In this document: one piece after another, positions 54,913 through 63,685 of the stretch
Position numbering within the stretch: the first letter of the stretch is position 1
How the letters are laid out: every line of letters starts with the position of its first letter
Assembly (NCBI RefSeq): GCF_001685355.1
Contig: NZ_CP016438.1
Span: 8,494,001 to 8,558,000 of the forward strand
Direction: 5' to 3'
From: Streptomyces lincolnensis
GTDB lineage: Bacteria; Actinomycetota; Actinomycetes; Streptomycetales; Streptomycetaceae
Length of the DNA: 64,000 bases
Position numbers and translations under genes: made by a program
Notes under the pieces: model-generated
What the model saw: only the letters and a program-made list of their open reading frames with translations
The model's database searches: none
What the model was told of the DNA's origin: nothing

Positions 54913-55520
54913 TCGACATCGCCAGGGAGTACCACGTGGCGCTGCCCGCGTGGATCGACGACGAACTCGCCGGCACACCCGGTGTCCTGCCCGACCGCGA
55001 CGACCGGATGCGCCTGGTGCACCGCCTCGCCGACCGCAACTGGCGCGAGGGTGACGGCGGTCCGTTCGCGGCCCTCGTCGCCGAGCGCGAAAGCGGCCGT
55101 ATCGTCTCCGTCGGCGTGAACGTCGTCCTCACCTCCGGCGTCTCCAGCGCGCACGCCGAGGTCGTCGCCCTCGGCCTGGCACAGACCGCGCTGGGCGGCT
55201 GGGATCTCGGCGGCGAGGGCCTGCCGGACCACGAGCTGGTCGTCAACTGGCGTCCGTGCGTGCAGTGTTACGGCGCCACGATGTGGTCCGGGGTACGCGG
55301 CCTGGTGGTCGCCGGCGAGGGACCGGAACTGGAGGAGATCACCACCTTCGACGAGGGCCCGCTCGGCGCGGACTGGGCCGAACAGTTCGAGGCACGCGGT
55401 ATCGACGTCGTCCACGACGTGCTGCGCGACGAGGCACTCGCCGTGTTCCGCGCCTACCGCAAGGCGGTCGACACCGAGGACGGGGTCGTCGTCTACAACG
55501 CCCGGGGAGGCTCCGCGTGA
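54909..55520 (+). CDS. Nucleoside/cytidine-deaminase-fold protein
   Basis: 203 residues. Zinc site complete: His82 and Glu84 in HAEVVAL, Cys117 and Cys120 in PCVQC. Similar to guanine/cytosine-type nucleoside deaminases. GTG 54909 overlaps the oxidase stop. An odd partner for a sugar oxidase unless the substrate is a nucleoside-like compound. Confidence 0.92.
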   Translation: MIDIAREYHVALPAWIDDELAGTPGVLPDRDDRMRLVHRLADRNWREGDGGPFAALVAERESGRIVSVGVNVVLTSGVSSAHAEVVALGLAQTALGGWDLGGEGLPDHELVVNWRPCVQCYGATMWSGVRGLVVAGEGPELEEITTFDEGPLGADWAEQFEARGIDVVHDVLRDEALAVFRAYRKAVDTEDGVVVYNARGGSA

Positions 55521-56452
55521 GCCCGCGCTTCGCGACCGACGTCATCACCTTCTACCACCCGGGCTTCTGGGGCCTGGACTCCACCGAAGCGGTGCGCGAG
55601 CTGGCGGTCCGGGACGCGAGGGGCTTCTGGGAACGGATCATGGACACCCTGGCGGCCACCGAGGTCACCGGCATCGAGCTGACCTTCGCTCCCGGGGACG
55701 TCGCCTCGGCCCTGCGCGCCCACGGCAGTCCCGCCGCCTTCCGCCGCGCGCTCGACGCCCGGGGCCTGTCCGTCGTCAGCGCCTTCGTCGCGGGCGACGA
55801 CGCCCCCGACTGGCGGCAGGGCGACAATCTGCCGGCGATCGTCGCCGACGCCGAGCGGCGCGCCGCGTTCCTCGCCGAGGCGGGCGCCGAACTCCTCGTC
55901 ACCGGGCTCCCCATGCGGACGACCTTCGGCACGCGCCCGCCCTTCTTCGTCGACGCCGCCTACATGAGCCGCATGGCCGACATCGCCCACACGGTCGGCG
56001 AGGCCGTCTCCCGGCACGGTGTGAAGCTCGCCTTCCACACCGAGTCCCACAGCACCCTCTGGTACGAGCGGGACATCGACCTCTTCATGACCCTCACCGA
56101 CCCCCGCTACGTCTGGCTCTGCCCCGACTCCTGCCACATCACCCTCGCCGGCGGCGACCCGGCCGCCGTCGCCCGCCGCCACACCCCCCGTATCGCCCTG
56201 TCCCACTGGAAGGACGCCACCGCCCCGATCGACACCCACCTCACCGTCGACGCCACGATCTACGCCCGACAGCAGCCCTACATGACCGAACTGGGCACCG
56301 GCATCGTCGACTGGCAGGCCTGGGCCGACGCGATGTCCCGCACGCCGGGCGCGGACACGGTCCTCATAGAGCTGGACGAGGCCCCCGATCCGGTCGCCGC
56401 ACTGCGCGCGGGGACGGCACTGGCGAAGAAGGCGCTGAGCGGCGCCCCCTGA
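55517..56452 (+). CDS. Sugar phosphate isomerase/epimerase-type TIM barrel
   Basis: 311 residues. AP-endonuclease-2 fold with metal ligands in VTGIELTFAP, LAFHTESHSTLW, CPDSCHITLAGG and LSHWKDA, typical of xylose-isomerase-like TIM barrels and of the alpha subunit of C-glycoside deglycosidases. GTG 55517 overlaps the deaminase stop. Converges with the MFS gene; a CCCCTGAGGGG hairpin at about 56447-56457 lies between. Confidence 0.9.
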   Translation: MSPRFATDVITFYHPGFWGLDSTEAVRELAVRDARGFWERIMDTLAATEVTGIELTFAPGDVASALRAHGSPAAFRRALDARGLSVVSAFVAGDDAPDWRQGDNLPAIVADAERRAAFLAEAGAELLVTGLPMRTTFGTRPPFFVDAAYMSRMADIAHTVGEAVSRHGVKLAFHTESHSTLWYERDIDLFMTLTDPRYVWLCPDSCHITLAGGDPAAVARRHTPRIALSHWKDATAPIDTHLTVDATIYARQQPYMTELGTGIVDWQAWADAMSRTPGADTVLIELDEAPDPVAALRAGTALAKKALSGAP

Positions 56453-56467
56453 GGGGTTCCGGCACCG

Positions 56468-57763
56468 TCAGCGGCGCAGCTCCACCCGCGAAGTCTCCGG
56501 CAACCGCAGATAGACCACCGACGACCCCAGACACAGCGCGGCCACATACCAGGGGAACAACCCGGCATGGCCCATGTCCTTGAGCAGCGTCCCCACATAC
56601 GGCGCCGTCCCCCCGAACAGCGCCACCGTCAGCGAATACGGAAACCCGATCCCCGCCGCCCGCACCCGCGGCGGAAACACCTCCGCGTTGACGGCCGCGC
56701 TGATGGACGTGAAGCCGGTGAGCAACACCATGCCCGCGCACTGCACCAGCAGCAGCACCACGAACGAGCCGTTCAGCAGGCCGAGCAGCGGCACGCACAG
56801 CACCGCGAACCCCAACCCGAAGAACAGCAGCAGCGGCCGCCGCCCGAACCGGTCCGACAGCAACCCGCCGACCGGCTGGAGCAGCCCGAAGAACGCGAGC
56901 GAGATCGTGCCCGCGAGCAGCGCGTCCGACTTGTCCACGCCCGCGTTGAGCTCGGCGTACGTCGGCAGATACGACGTCCAGGTGTAGTAGGCGATCGTGC
57001 CGCCCGCGGTGATCCCGCAGATCAGCAGCGACTCACGGGGGTGCCGGCGCACGGCCTCCAGCAGCCCGGGGCGCGGGCCCCGGCGCTGTTCCTCGCTCCG
57101 GGTCTCCTGCGCACCCTGCCGGATCCAGAAGCCGACCAGGCTGAGCACCGCCCCGAGGACGAAGGGGATCCGCCAGCCCCAGCCGTTCATCTGCCCGTCG
57201 CTCAGTGTGTCCACGAGCAGGGTGGCGATGCCGGACGCAAGGAGCTGCCCGGCGGTCGTCGACACGTACTGGAAGCTGGAGAACAGCCCGCGCCGGCCCG
57301 GACCGGCCGACTCCACCAGGAACGTGGTCGACGCCGCGAACTCGCCGCCCACGGACAGCCCCTGGAGCAACCGAGCCACGACCAGCACCACGGGTGCGAG
57401 CACACCGGCCGCCGCGTACGTCGGTGTCAGCCCGACCAGCAGACTGCTGCTGCCCATCAGCAGGATGGTGACCGTCAGCGCGTTCCGCCGCCCGTGCCGG
57501 TCCGCGATGGCCCCCATCACCAGCCCGCCGACCGGCCGCATGAAGAACCCGACCGCGAACACCGCGAACGTCGACAGCAACGGCACCAGCGAGTTGTCCG
57601 CGCCCTTGGGGAAGACCTGGGCCGCGATGTAGGTGGCCAGGAACGTGTACGCGTACCAGTCGTACCACTCCACGGCGTTGCCCACGGAGGCGGCGAGGAG
57701 CTGGCGCACGGGTCGTTTCGTCGGTGGGGGAGGCGAGGAGTCCGCCCGGGTCGTCTCTGTCAC
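56468..57763 (-). CDS. MFS transporter, MHS (metabolite:H+ symporter) type
   Basis: 431 residues, twelve membrane segments. Signature NAVEWYDWYAYTF and loop RPVGGLVMGAIADRHGRRNA as in KgtP/ShiA/PcaT-like symporters for organic and aromatic acids. GTG 57763 with GGGAGG 9 nt upstream. Convergent to the isomerase gene. May import an acid or export a product of the neighbouring pathway. Confidence 0.93.
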   Translation of the reverse strand: MTETTRADSSPPPPTKRPVRQLLAASVGNAVEWYDWYAYTFLATYIAAQVFPKGADNSLVPLLSTFAVFAVGFFMRPVGGLVMGAIADRHGRRNALTVTILLMGSSSLLVGLTPTYAAAGVLAPVVLVVARLLQGLSVGGEFAASTTFLVESAGPGRRGLFSSFQYVSTTAGQLLASGIATLLVDTLSDGQMNGWGWRIPFVLGAVLSLVGFWIRQGAQETRSEEQRRGPRPGLLEAVRRHPRESLLICGITAGGTIAYYTWTSYLPTYAELNAGVDKSDALLAGTISLAFFGLLQPVGGLLSDRFGRRPLLLFFGLGFAVLCVPLLGLLNGSFVVLLLVQCAGMVLLTGFTSISAAVNAEVFPPRVRAAGIGFPYSLTVALFGGTAPYVGTLLKDMGHAGLFPWYVAALCLGSSVVYLRLPETSRVELRR

Positions 57764-57934
57764 GAACGCGACCCTCCCCTGACCACGGACCCGGCACACC
57801 TGCCGTACCTCCGACCTTCACATCAACGCCACCAGACCCTTCCGTGACGTTTGGTGCTCTTGGAACACTCGCTTCGCACACAATTCATCATGTTCCGGCC
57901 ATCCGTACCCCCAGGATGAGAGGCACCCTCCGTC

Positions 57935-59986
57935 ATGCCCGAAGTAAACCGGCGCAGATTCCTCCAACTCGCGGGCGCCACGACCGCGTTCACCGCGCTG
58001 TCGAACAGCATCCAGCGGGCCGCCGCCCTCCCGGCCCACCACCGCACGGGGACGATCGAGGATGTCGAGCACATCGTCGTCCTGATGCAGGAGAACCGTT
58101 CCTTCGATCACTACTTCGGCTCCCTGCGCGGTGTCCGCGGCTTCGGGGACCCGAGCCCGGTCACGGCGTCGGGAACCAAGCCGGTCTGGTACCAGTCCGA
58201 CGGCACGAAGGACGTCCTGCCCTTCCGTCCGGACGCCGACGACCTGGGCATGCAGTTCATCCAGGACCTCCCGCACGGCTGGAACGACGGCCACGCCGCC
58301 TTCAACGGGGGCAAGTACGACAAATGGGTCCCCTCCAAGGGCTCCACGACCATGGCGTACCTCAATCGCGAGGACATCCCCTTCCACTACGCGCTCGCCG
58401 ACTCCTTCACCATCTGCGACGCGTACCACTGCTCGTTCATCGGCTCCACCGACCCGAACCGCTACTACATGTGGTCGGGCTACACGGGCAACGACGGCAC
58501 GGGCGGCGGGCCGGTCCTCGGCAACGACGAGAAGGGGTACGGCTGGACGACCTACCCCGAGCGTCTGGAGAAGGCCGGGATCTCCTGGAAGATCTACCAG
58601 GACATCGGCGACGGCCTGGACGCCAAGGGGTCCTGGGGCTGGATCGAGGACGCCTACCGCGGCAACTACGGCGACAACTCGCTGCTCTACTTCAACCAGT
58701 ACCGCGACGCCCGGCCCGGCGACCCGCTGTACGACAAGGCTCGCACCGGCACGGACTTCACCAAGGGCGAGGGCTACTTCGACCAGCTGAAGGCCGACGT
58801 CAAGGGCGGCAAGCTGCCGCAGATCTCCTGGGTCGTCGCCCCCGAGGCCTTCACCGAGCACCCCAACTGGCCCGCCAACTACGGCGCCTGGTACATCGCC
58901 CAGGTCCTGGACGCGCTCACCTCCGACCCGGCGGTGTGGGCGAAGACGGCCCTGTTCATCACCTACGACGAGAACGACGGCTTCTTCGACCACGTCGTCC
59001 CGCCGTTCCCGCCGGCCTCCGCGGACCAGGGCAGGTCCACGGTCGACGTCGGCCCGGACCTCTTCAAGGGCGACGGCAAGAGCGTGGCCGGTCCCTACGG
59101 GCTCGGGCAGCGCGTACCGATGCTTGTCGTCTCCCCGTGGAGCAAGGGCGGTTACGTCTGCTCCGAGACGCTCGACCACACCTCGATCCTCCGCTTCATG
59201 GAGCGCCGCTTCGGTGTCCACGAGCCCAACATCTCGCCCTGGCGGCGCGCGATCTGCGGCGACCTGACGGCGGCCTTCGACTTCTCCCGCAAGGACACCG
59301 GGCCCGTCGCCCTGCCGGACACCGATGGCTACGAGCCGCCGGACCGCGAGCGCCACCCCGACTACGTGCCCACCCCGCCCGCCCACGCGGCCCTGCCCAA
59401 GCAGGAGCCCGGCCTGCGCCGGACCCGCCCACTCGGGTACACCCCGCACGTGGACGCCGCGGTGGACACGGCGGCCGGGAAGCTCACGCTCACCTTCGCC
59501 TCGGGCCCCAAGGCGGGCGCCGCGTTCCTGGTGACCTCCGGCAACCGCACCGACGGCCCCTGGAGCTACACCACCGAGGCCGGCAAGACGATCTCGGACA
59601 CCTGGAACTCGGCGTACTCGAAGGGCTCCTACGATCTGACCGTGCACGGCCCCAACGGGTTCCTGCGCACCTTCGGGGGCGCGAACAAGGCGGCCGGTCC
59701 CGAGGTCACCGCCCGCCACCGCGGCGACGACGTCGAGCTCACCCTCACCAACAAGGGCTCCGGCGCGGTGCGGTTGAAGGTCACCGACGGGTACGGCCGC
59801 CGGGCCAGGACCTTCACCGTGCGGCCGGGGGCTGTCGTCCGGCATGTCGTCGACCTCGCGGCGAGCGGGCGCTGGTACGACCTGACCGTGGTCTCCGAGT
59901 CCGACCCGGCCTTCCTGCGGCGATTCGCCGGACATGTCGAGAACGGGCGCCCCGGCGTGAGCGACCCCCGCGTAATCACCGGGTAA
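57935..59986 (+). CDS. Tat-exported phosphocholine-type phospholipase C
   Basis: 683 residues, the full family length. Twin-arginine signal NRRRFLQLAGATTAFTALS; catalytic domain start VVLMQENRSFDHYFG; ITYDENDGFFDHVVPP; two DUF756-type C-terminal beta domains (residues about 500-680). Hydrolyses phosphatidylcholine or sphingomyelin outside the cell. Terminator hairpin follows at 59988. Confidence 0.96.
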   Translation: MPEVNRRRFLQLAGATTAFTALSNSIQRAAALPAHHRTGTIEDVEHIVVLMQENRSFDHYFGSLRGVRGFGDPSPVTASGTKPVWYQSDGTKDVLPFRPDADDLGMQFIQDLPHGWNDGHAAFNGGKYDKWVPSKGSTTMAYLNREDIPFHYALADSFTICDAYHCSFIGSTDPNRYYMWSGYTGNDGTGGGPVLGNDEKGYGWTTYPERLEKAGISWKIYQDIGDGLDAKGSWGWIEDAYRGNYGDNSLLYFNQYRDARPGDPLYDKARTGTDFTKGEGYFDQLKADVKGGKLPQISWVVAPEAFTEHPNWPANYGAWYIAQVLDALTSDPAVWAKTALFITYDENDGFFDHVVPPFPPASADQGRSTVDVGPDLFKGDGKSVAGPYGLGQRVPMLVVSPWSKGGYVCSETLDHTSILRFMERRFGVHEPNISPWRRAICGDLTAAFDFSRKDTGPVALPDTDGYEPPDRERHPDYVPTPPAHAALPKQEPGLRRTRPLGYTPHVDAAVDTAAGKLTLTFASGPKAGAAFLVTSGNRTDGPWSYTTEAGKTISDTWNSAYSKGSYDLTVHGPNGFLRTFGGANKAAGPEVTARHRGDDVELTLTNKGSGAVRLKVTDGYGRRARTFTVRPGAVVRHVVDLAASGRWYDLTVVSESDPAFLRRFAGHVENGRPGVSDPRVITG

Positions 59987-59987
59987 A

Positions 59988-60001
59988 GCCCCTGTGGGGG
60001 C
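59988..60001 (+). terminator. Hairpin after phospholipase C
   Basis: GCCCC-TGTG-GGGGC right after the stop at 59984-59986; short but GC-only stem. Confidence 0.55.
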
Positions 60002-60037
60002 CGCCATCGAGGTGGCCGGATTGCGACGGTCCCGGGG

Positions 60038-60049
60038 TAGTGTGCCCCG
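60038..60049 (+). promoter_or_regulatory. Probable -10 box of leaderless DUF2510 gene
   Basis: TAGTGT (60038-60043) lies 6 nt before GTG 60050. No ribosome site, so transcription probably begins at the GTG. No good -35 box seen. Confidence 0.45.
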
Positions 60050-60895
60050 GTGACCACGCATTCGAACACACCTGCAGGCTGGTACCCCGATCCGCACGGG
60101 GCGCCCCAGACGCTCCGTTACTGGGACGGCGCGCAGTGGACCCAGCACACCAACAACCAGCAGCAGGCGACCCCGCAGGCCCAGCCGGTGCAGCAGGCGG
60201 CCGCGCAGATGCCGCAGCAGGCGGCCGGTCCCGACCCGCGCGTCCAGCGTCAGGTGAACCAGCAGGCCGGGGTCGCGCCGAGCGGCGCCGGCGGCGGCAG
60301 CCTGTTCTCCGAGCCGGTGCTGGTGGTGAACCAGAAGGCCAAGCTGATCGAGCTGACCAACGAGTACAAGGTCATGGATCAGAACGGCAACCAGCTGGGG
60401 TCGGTCGTCCAGGTCGGGCAGAGCACCTTCCGGAAGATCGTGCGGTTCCTGTACAGCATCGATCAGTTCATGAAGATCAGGCTGGAGATCCGGGACGCGT
60501 ACGGTCAGCCGGTCATGCTGCTGACCCGGCCGGGGAAGATCTTCAAGTCACGGGTGATCGTGGAGCGCCCGGACGGCTCGCCCGTGGGTGAGATCGTCCA
60601 GCAGAACGTCTTCGGCAAGATCAACTTCGCGCTGAACGTCAACGGACAGCAGGTCGGGGCGATCAAGGCGGAGAACTGGCGGGCCTGGAACTTCGCGATC
60701 GTCGATCACGCGGAGAACGAGGTCGCCCGGATCACGAAGACGTGGGAGGGGCTGGCCAAGACGATGTTCACGACCGCGGACAACTACGTGCTCCAGATCC
60801 ACTACCAGCTGCCCGAGCCGCTGTTGAGCCTGGTCGTGGCGACCGCGTTGACCGTTGACACCGCGCTGAAGCAGGACGCGCGCGGATTCGGATGA
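60050..60895 (+). CDS. DUF2510 plus LURP-one-related (scramblase-like) protein
   Basis: 281 residues. N-terminal DUF2510 (PAGWYPDPHGAPQTLRYWDG), a Gln/Ala/Pro-rich linker, then a LOR/scramblase-like beta barrel ending in a hydrophobic helix (LLSLVVATALTVDTAL). Probably membrane-associated. GTG start, perhaps leaderless. Confidence 0.88.
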   Translation: MTTHSNTPAGWYPDPHGAPQTLRYWDGAQWTQHTNNQQQATPQAQPVQQAAAQMPQQAAGPDPRVQRQVNQQAGVAPSGAGGGSLFSEPVLVVNQKAKLIELTNEYKVMDQNGNQLGSVVQVGQSTFRKIVRFLYSIDQFMKIRLEIRDAYGQPVMLLTRPGKIFKSRVIVERPDGSPVGEIVQQNVFGKINFALNVNGQQVGAIKAENWRAWNFAIVDHAENEVARITKTWEGLAKTMFTTADNYVLQIHYQLPEPLLSLVVATALTVDTALKQDARGFG

Positions 60896-60903
60896 CGGGT
60901 CGG

Positions 60904-60916
60904 CCCCTCAGAGGGG
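60904..60916. terminator. Convergent hairpin
   Basis: CCCCT-CAG-AGGGG between two convergent genes, overlapping the stop of the DMT gene. Confidence 0.5.
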
Positions 60917-61867
60917 AGCTGTGAGGTGCCCCGGTTCTGTCGGCCGGGGCACTTTCACGTCCCGTAGCGAGGGTTCCAGGGCCAGGACCGCTGCCACCGG
61001 GTGCTCGTCGTCGACCTGAGGCGCGGGTGCGGGCGTGGGTGTGGGTGCGGGTGCTGGCACCCGGCTCAGCAGGACCACGCCCCACCCCGCGAGCGCCGCT
61101 CCCGCCAGGGCCAGGAGGACGCCCGCCGGGCCGCCGCGCAGCCCCTCGCCGAGGAGGGACAGGCCGATGACCGCCGCGGCGACCGGATTGGCCAGGGTGA
61201 CCACCGCGAGAGGGGCGCCCAGGCCGCCGCGGTAGGCGGTCTGGGACAGGAGCAGGCCGCCGGCGGCGAAGGCCGCGACCAGAACGGCGACGCCGATGAC
61301 CTGGACGCTCAGGAGCGAGGCGGAACGATCCGTCGCGGCGACCGTCACCGTCTGGGTGAGCGCCGAGGCCACGCCCGAGGCGAAGCCGGAGGCCGACGCG
61401 TGGCGCAGGCCCGGCCGGGTGCCGGGGCGGGCCAGGACGCCGATCAGGGCCGCCGTCACCGCCGCCACGGTCACCGCCTCGGACGTGCTCAGGACGTTCT
61501 CGGGTGCCGAGCCGGACGCGACGACGAGGATCGCGGACAGGCCGATCAGGGTGTAGGCGGTGCCCCGCCACTCCGTCGCCCTGACGCGTCGCCCCGCGAT
61601 CCGCGCGCCCAGGGGCACCGCGGCGACGAGGGTGAGCGCGCCGAGCGGCTGGACCACGGTGAGCGGTCCGTACTTGAGGGCGACGACGTGCAGCAGCGCT
61701 GCCGCCGCGTTGAGCAGGACCGAGCTCCACCAGGCGCCGGAGCCGAGCATCCGCAGCAGGCCCCCGCCGGGGTTGCGGGAGGCCAGCCGTTCCTGGGCGA
61801 CGGCCGCGGCCGCGTAGGCGACGGCGGAGAAGAGGGACAGGGCGACGGCGAGCAGGGTGGCGTTCAT
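60908..61867 (-). CDS. DMT/EamA-type transporter
   Basis: 319 residues, nine to ten hydrophobic segments (LFSAVAYAAAAVAQERLA, ALTLVAAVPLGARIAG). The Pro/Ala-rich tail contains PAPAPTPTPAPAPQ. ATG 61867 overlaps the PAP2 stop. Function probably export of a small molecule or lipid. Confidence 0.88.
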   Translation of the reverse strand: MNATLLAVALSLFSAVAYAAAAVAQERLASRNPGGGLLRMLGSGAWWSSVLLNAAAALLHVVALKYGPLTVVQPLGALTLVAAVPLGARIAGRRVRATEWRGTAYTLIGLSAILVVASGSAPENVLSTSEAVTVAAVTAALIGVLARPGTRPGLRHASASGFASGVASALTQTVTVAATDRSASLLSVQVIGVAVLVAAFAAGGLLLSQTAYRGGLGAPLAVVTLANPVAAAVIGLSLLGEGLRGGPAGVLLALAGAALAGWGVVLLSRVPAPAPTPTPAPAPQVDDEHPVAAVLALEPSLRDVKVPRPTEPGHLTAPL

Positions 61868-62712
61868 CGGCCCGCTCCCACGAGGGCCTGGTCGTCGGCC
61901 TGCTCGCCGGTGGGCGCGAGCTCGTCCGGGGTGCGTCCGGCCGTGGTGGCCGTGCGGTGGGGCGAGCGAAGCGAGAGGAGGGCCCTCCCGGACGAGGTCC
62001 GGGGACGGATGACCGCGAGCGCGAGGCCCAAGACGGCCGCCGCCACGATCGCGTCCAGCCAGTAGTGGTTGGCGGTCCCGACGATCACCAGCAGGGTCAG
62101 CAGCGGGTGCAGCAGCCACAGCCAGCGCAGGCGGGTGCGGGTCGCCACGATCAGGCCGATCGCCACCATCAGCGCCCACCCGAAGTGCAGCGAGGGCATC
62201 GCCGCGAACTGGTTGGAGAGGTGGTCGGTCTGCGGCGGGCCGTACACGGAGGGGCCGTAGACGCGGGCGGTGTCGACGAGTCCGACGGCGGCCAGCATCC
62301 GGGGCGGGGCGAGCGGGAACACCAGGTGCACCACCAGCGCGGTGGCGGTGACCACGGCCAGCACCCGGCGGGCCCACACGTAGTGCGCCGGGCGCCGCAG
62401 GTACAGCCAGACCAGGAAGGCCACCGTGGCCGGGAAGTGCACGGTGGCGTAGTAGGTGTTCGCGATGTGCACCAGGGTGTCGCCGTGCAGCAGCACGGAC
62501 TGCACCGACCCCTCGCCGGGCAGATGGAGCGTCCGTTCCCAGTCCCACACGCGGTGCGCGTTGCGGAACGCCTCGGCGGTGTGGCCCGTGGCGAGCTGTC
62601 GGCCGAATTTGTAGACGAGGAAGAGCCCTGCGACAAGCAGGAGCTCACGGACGATCGGCGGTCGCGCTACAGCGGCCGGCTTCTCTTCTGAAGGCTCGGT
62701 GCGGGCATTCAT
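61864..62712 (-). CDS. PAP2/Aur1-like phosphatase, membrane
   Basis: 282 residues, six membrane segments. PAP2 motifs: PSLHFGWAL and HYWLDAI; upstream motif KFGRQLATGH. Inositol-phosphotransferase-like subgroup. ATG 62712 with AAAGG 8 nt upstream; reading to 62871 would cross the control region. Divergent from a TetR gene that probably controls it. Confidence 0.9.
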   Translation of the reverse strand: MNARTEPSEEKPAAVARPPIVRELLLVAGLFLVYKFGRQLATGHTAEAFRNAHRVWDWERTLHLPGEGSVQSVLLHGDTLVHIANTYYATVHFPATVAFLVWLYLRRPAHYVWARRVLAVVTATALVVHLVFPLAPPRMLAAVGLVDTARVYGPSVYGPPQTDHLSNQFAAMPSLHFGWALMVAIGLIVATRTRLRWLWLLHPLLTLLVIVGTANHYWLDAIVAAAVLGLALAVIRPRTSSGRALLSLRSPHRTATTAGRTPDELAPTGEQADDQALVGAGR

Positions 62713-62790
62713 CCCCCGGCCCTTTCGCTGACGGTGGTGCGTGCGGTGGTTCGGACTGAGCTTGTGACTCTCCGGGTACGCGAAACTCAT

Positions 62791-62870
62791 CGATACGAAT
62801 GCGTTCCGATACGCCAGTGTACCGATACGGTCGGGTACCGGTACACTTCCGTATCGATAGACATACGCCA
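62791..62870. promoter_or_regulatory. 16-bp phased operator array between PAP2 and TetR genes
   Basis: Five units start at 62791, 62807, 62823, 62839 and 62855 (CGATAC three times, then CGGTAC, CGATAG). The palindrome GTGTACCG-N14-CGGTACAC (62817-62846) lies within. Likely cooperative TetR binding site controlling both directions. Confidence 0.75.
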
Positions 62871-62919
62871 CACTGGAATGCGAGCCCCTGGCCGCAGGGG
62901 CAGCGAGGAGAGAGAGCCG

Positions 62920-63534
62920 ATGACGTCGCAGGCCGCGGACGGACCGGTCACGGTCGCCGCCTCGCGCCGCTCCAAGATCTCGCGCGAGCGTGAGCAGGAG
63001 TTCTTCGACGCCGTCCTCGAACAGATCAAGGAGTGCGGATACGAGTCCGTCACCATGGAGGGCGTCGCCGCCAGTACGCGGTGCAGCAAGTCCACCCTCT
63101 ACCGGCAGTGGAAGACCAAACCGCAGTTCGTGGTGGCCGCCCTGCGCTCCCGCCGGCAGTCGCGTCTGGCCGGGATCGACACCGGATCACTCGCCGAGGA
63201 CCTGCGGGAGGCGGCCCGGGCCACGGCCCGGTGGTCGACGACGGACACCAAGCTCCTCCAGGCGCTCGGCCATGCCGTGACCCAGGACGCGGAACTCGCG
63301 CAGGCGCTGCGCGAGGCGCTCGTGAACCCGGAGATCGCCGCGCTGCGGGAGATCCTGCGGCGCGGGGTCGAGCGGGGGGAGATCGCCGCCGGACATCCGG
63401 CGCTGGAGTACATCCCCGCGCAGATGTTCGGTGTCGTGCGGGCCCGGCCCGTCGTGGACGGGGCCTACGCCGACCAGGAGTACCTGGTCCGCTTCGTGGA
63501 CGCGGTCGTGCTGCCCGCGCTCGGCCTCACCTGA
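62920..63534 (+). CDS. TetR-family repressor
   Basis: 204 residues. HTH in VTMEGVAASTRCSKSTLYRQ; C-terminal ligand domain TetR_C_16-like. GAGGAGAGAG before ATG 62920. Divergent from PAP2/DMT operon; likely repressor of it and itself. Confidence 0.93.
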   Translation: MTSQAADGPVTVAASRRSKISREREQEFFDAVLEQIKECGYESVTMEGVAASTRCSKSTLYRQWKTKPQFVVAALRSRRQSRLAGIDTGSLAEDLREAARATARWSTTDTKLLQALGHAVTQDAELAQALREALVNPEIAALREILRRGVERGEIAAGHPALEYIPAQMFGVVRARPVVDGAYADQEYLVRFVDAVVLPALGLT

Positions 63535-63615
63535 GACCAGGCCGCCGCTTCCGGCCCGACCGGACGGCGACCTGCCCGCGCCGCACCGTGGGGACGGGGG
63601 CGGCGCGCACCCCCC

Positions 63616-63662
63616 CGGCCGGGTGGGGCTCCTCTTGAGCGGAGAGGAACCCCACCCGGCCG
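63616..63662. terminator. Strong bidirectional hairpin
   Basis: Stem of about 20 bp (CGGCCGGGTGGGG then TCCTCT) with one mismatch and a 7-nt loop. Between the convergent TetR gene and the last gene. Confidence 0.85.
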
Positions 63663-63685
63663 ACTCGCGTCCCGGGGGCGCGAGG

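Noticed and set aside
57818..60148. 776-residue minus-strand frame
   Set aside because: Antisense of phospholipase C.
62734..62919. N-terminal extension of the TetR gene
   Set aside because: Runs through the operator array; ATG 62920 with GAGGAG is better and gives the standard TetR length.
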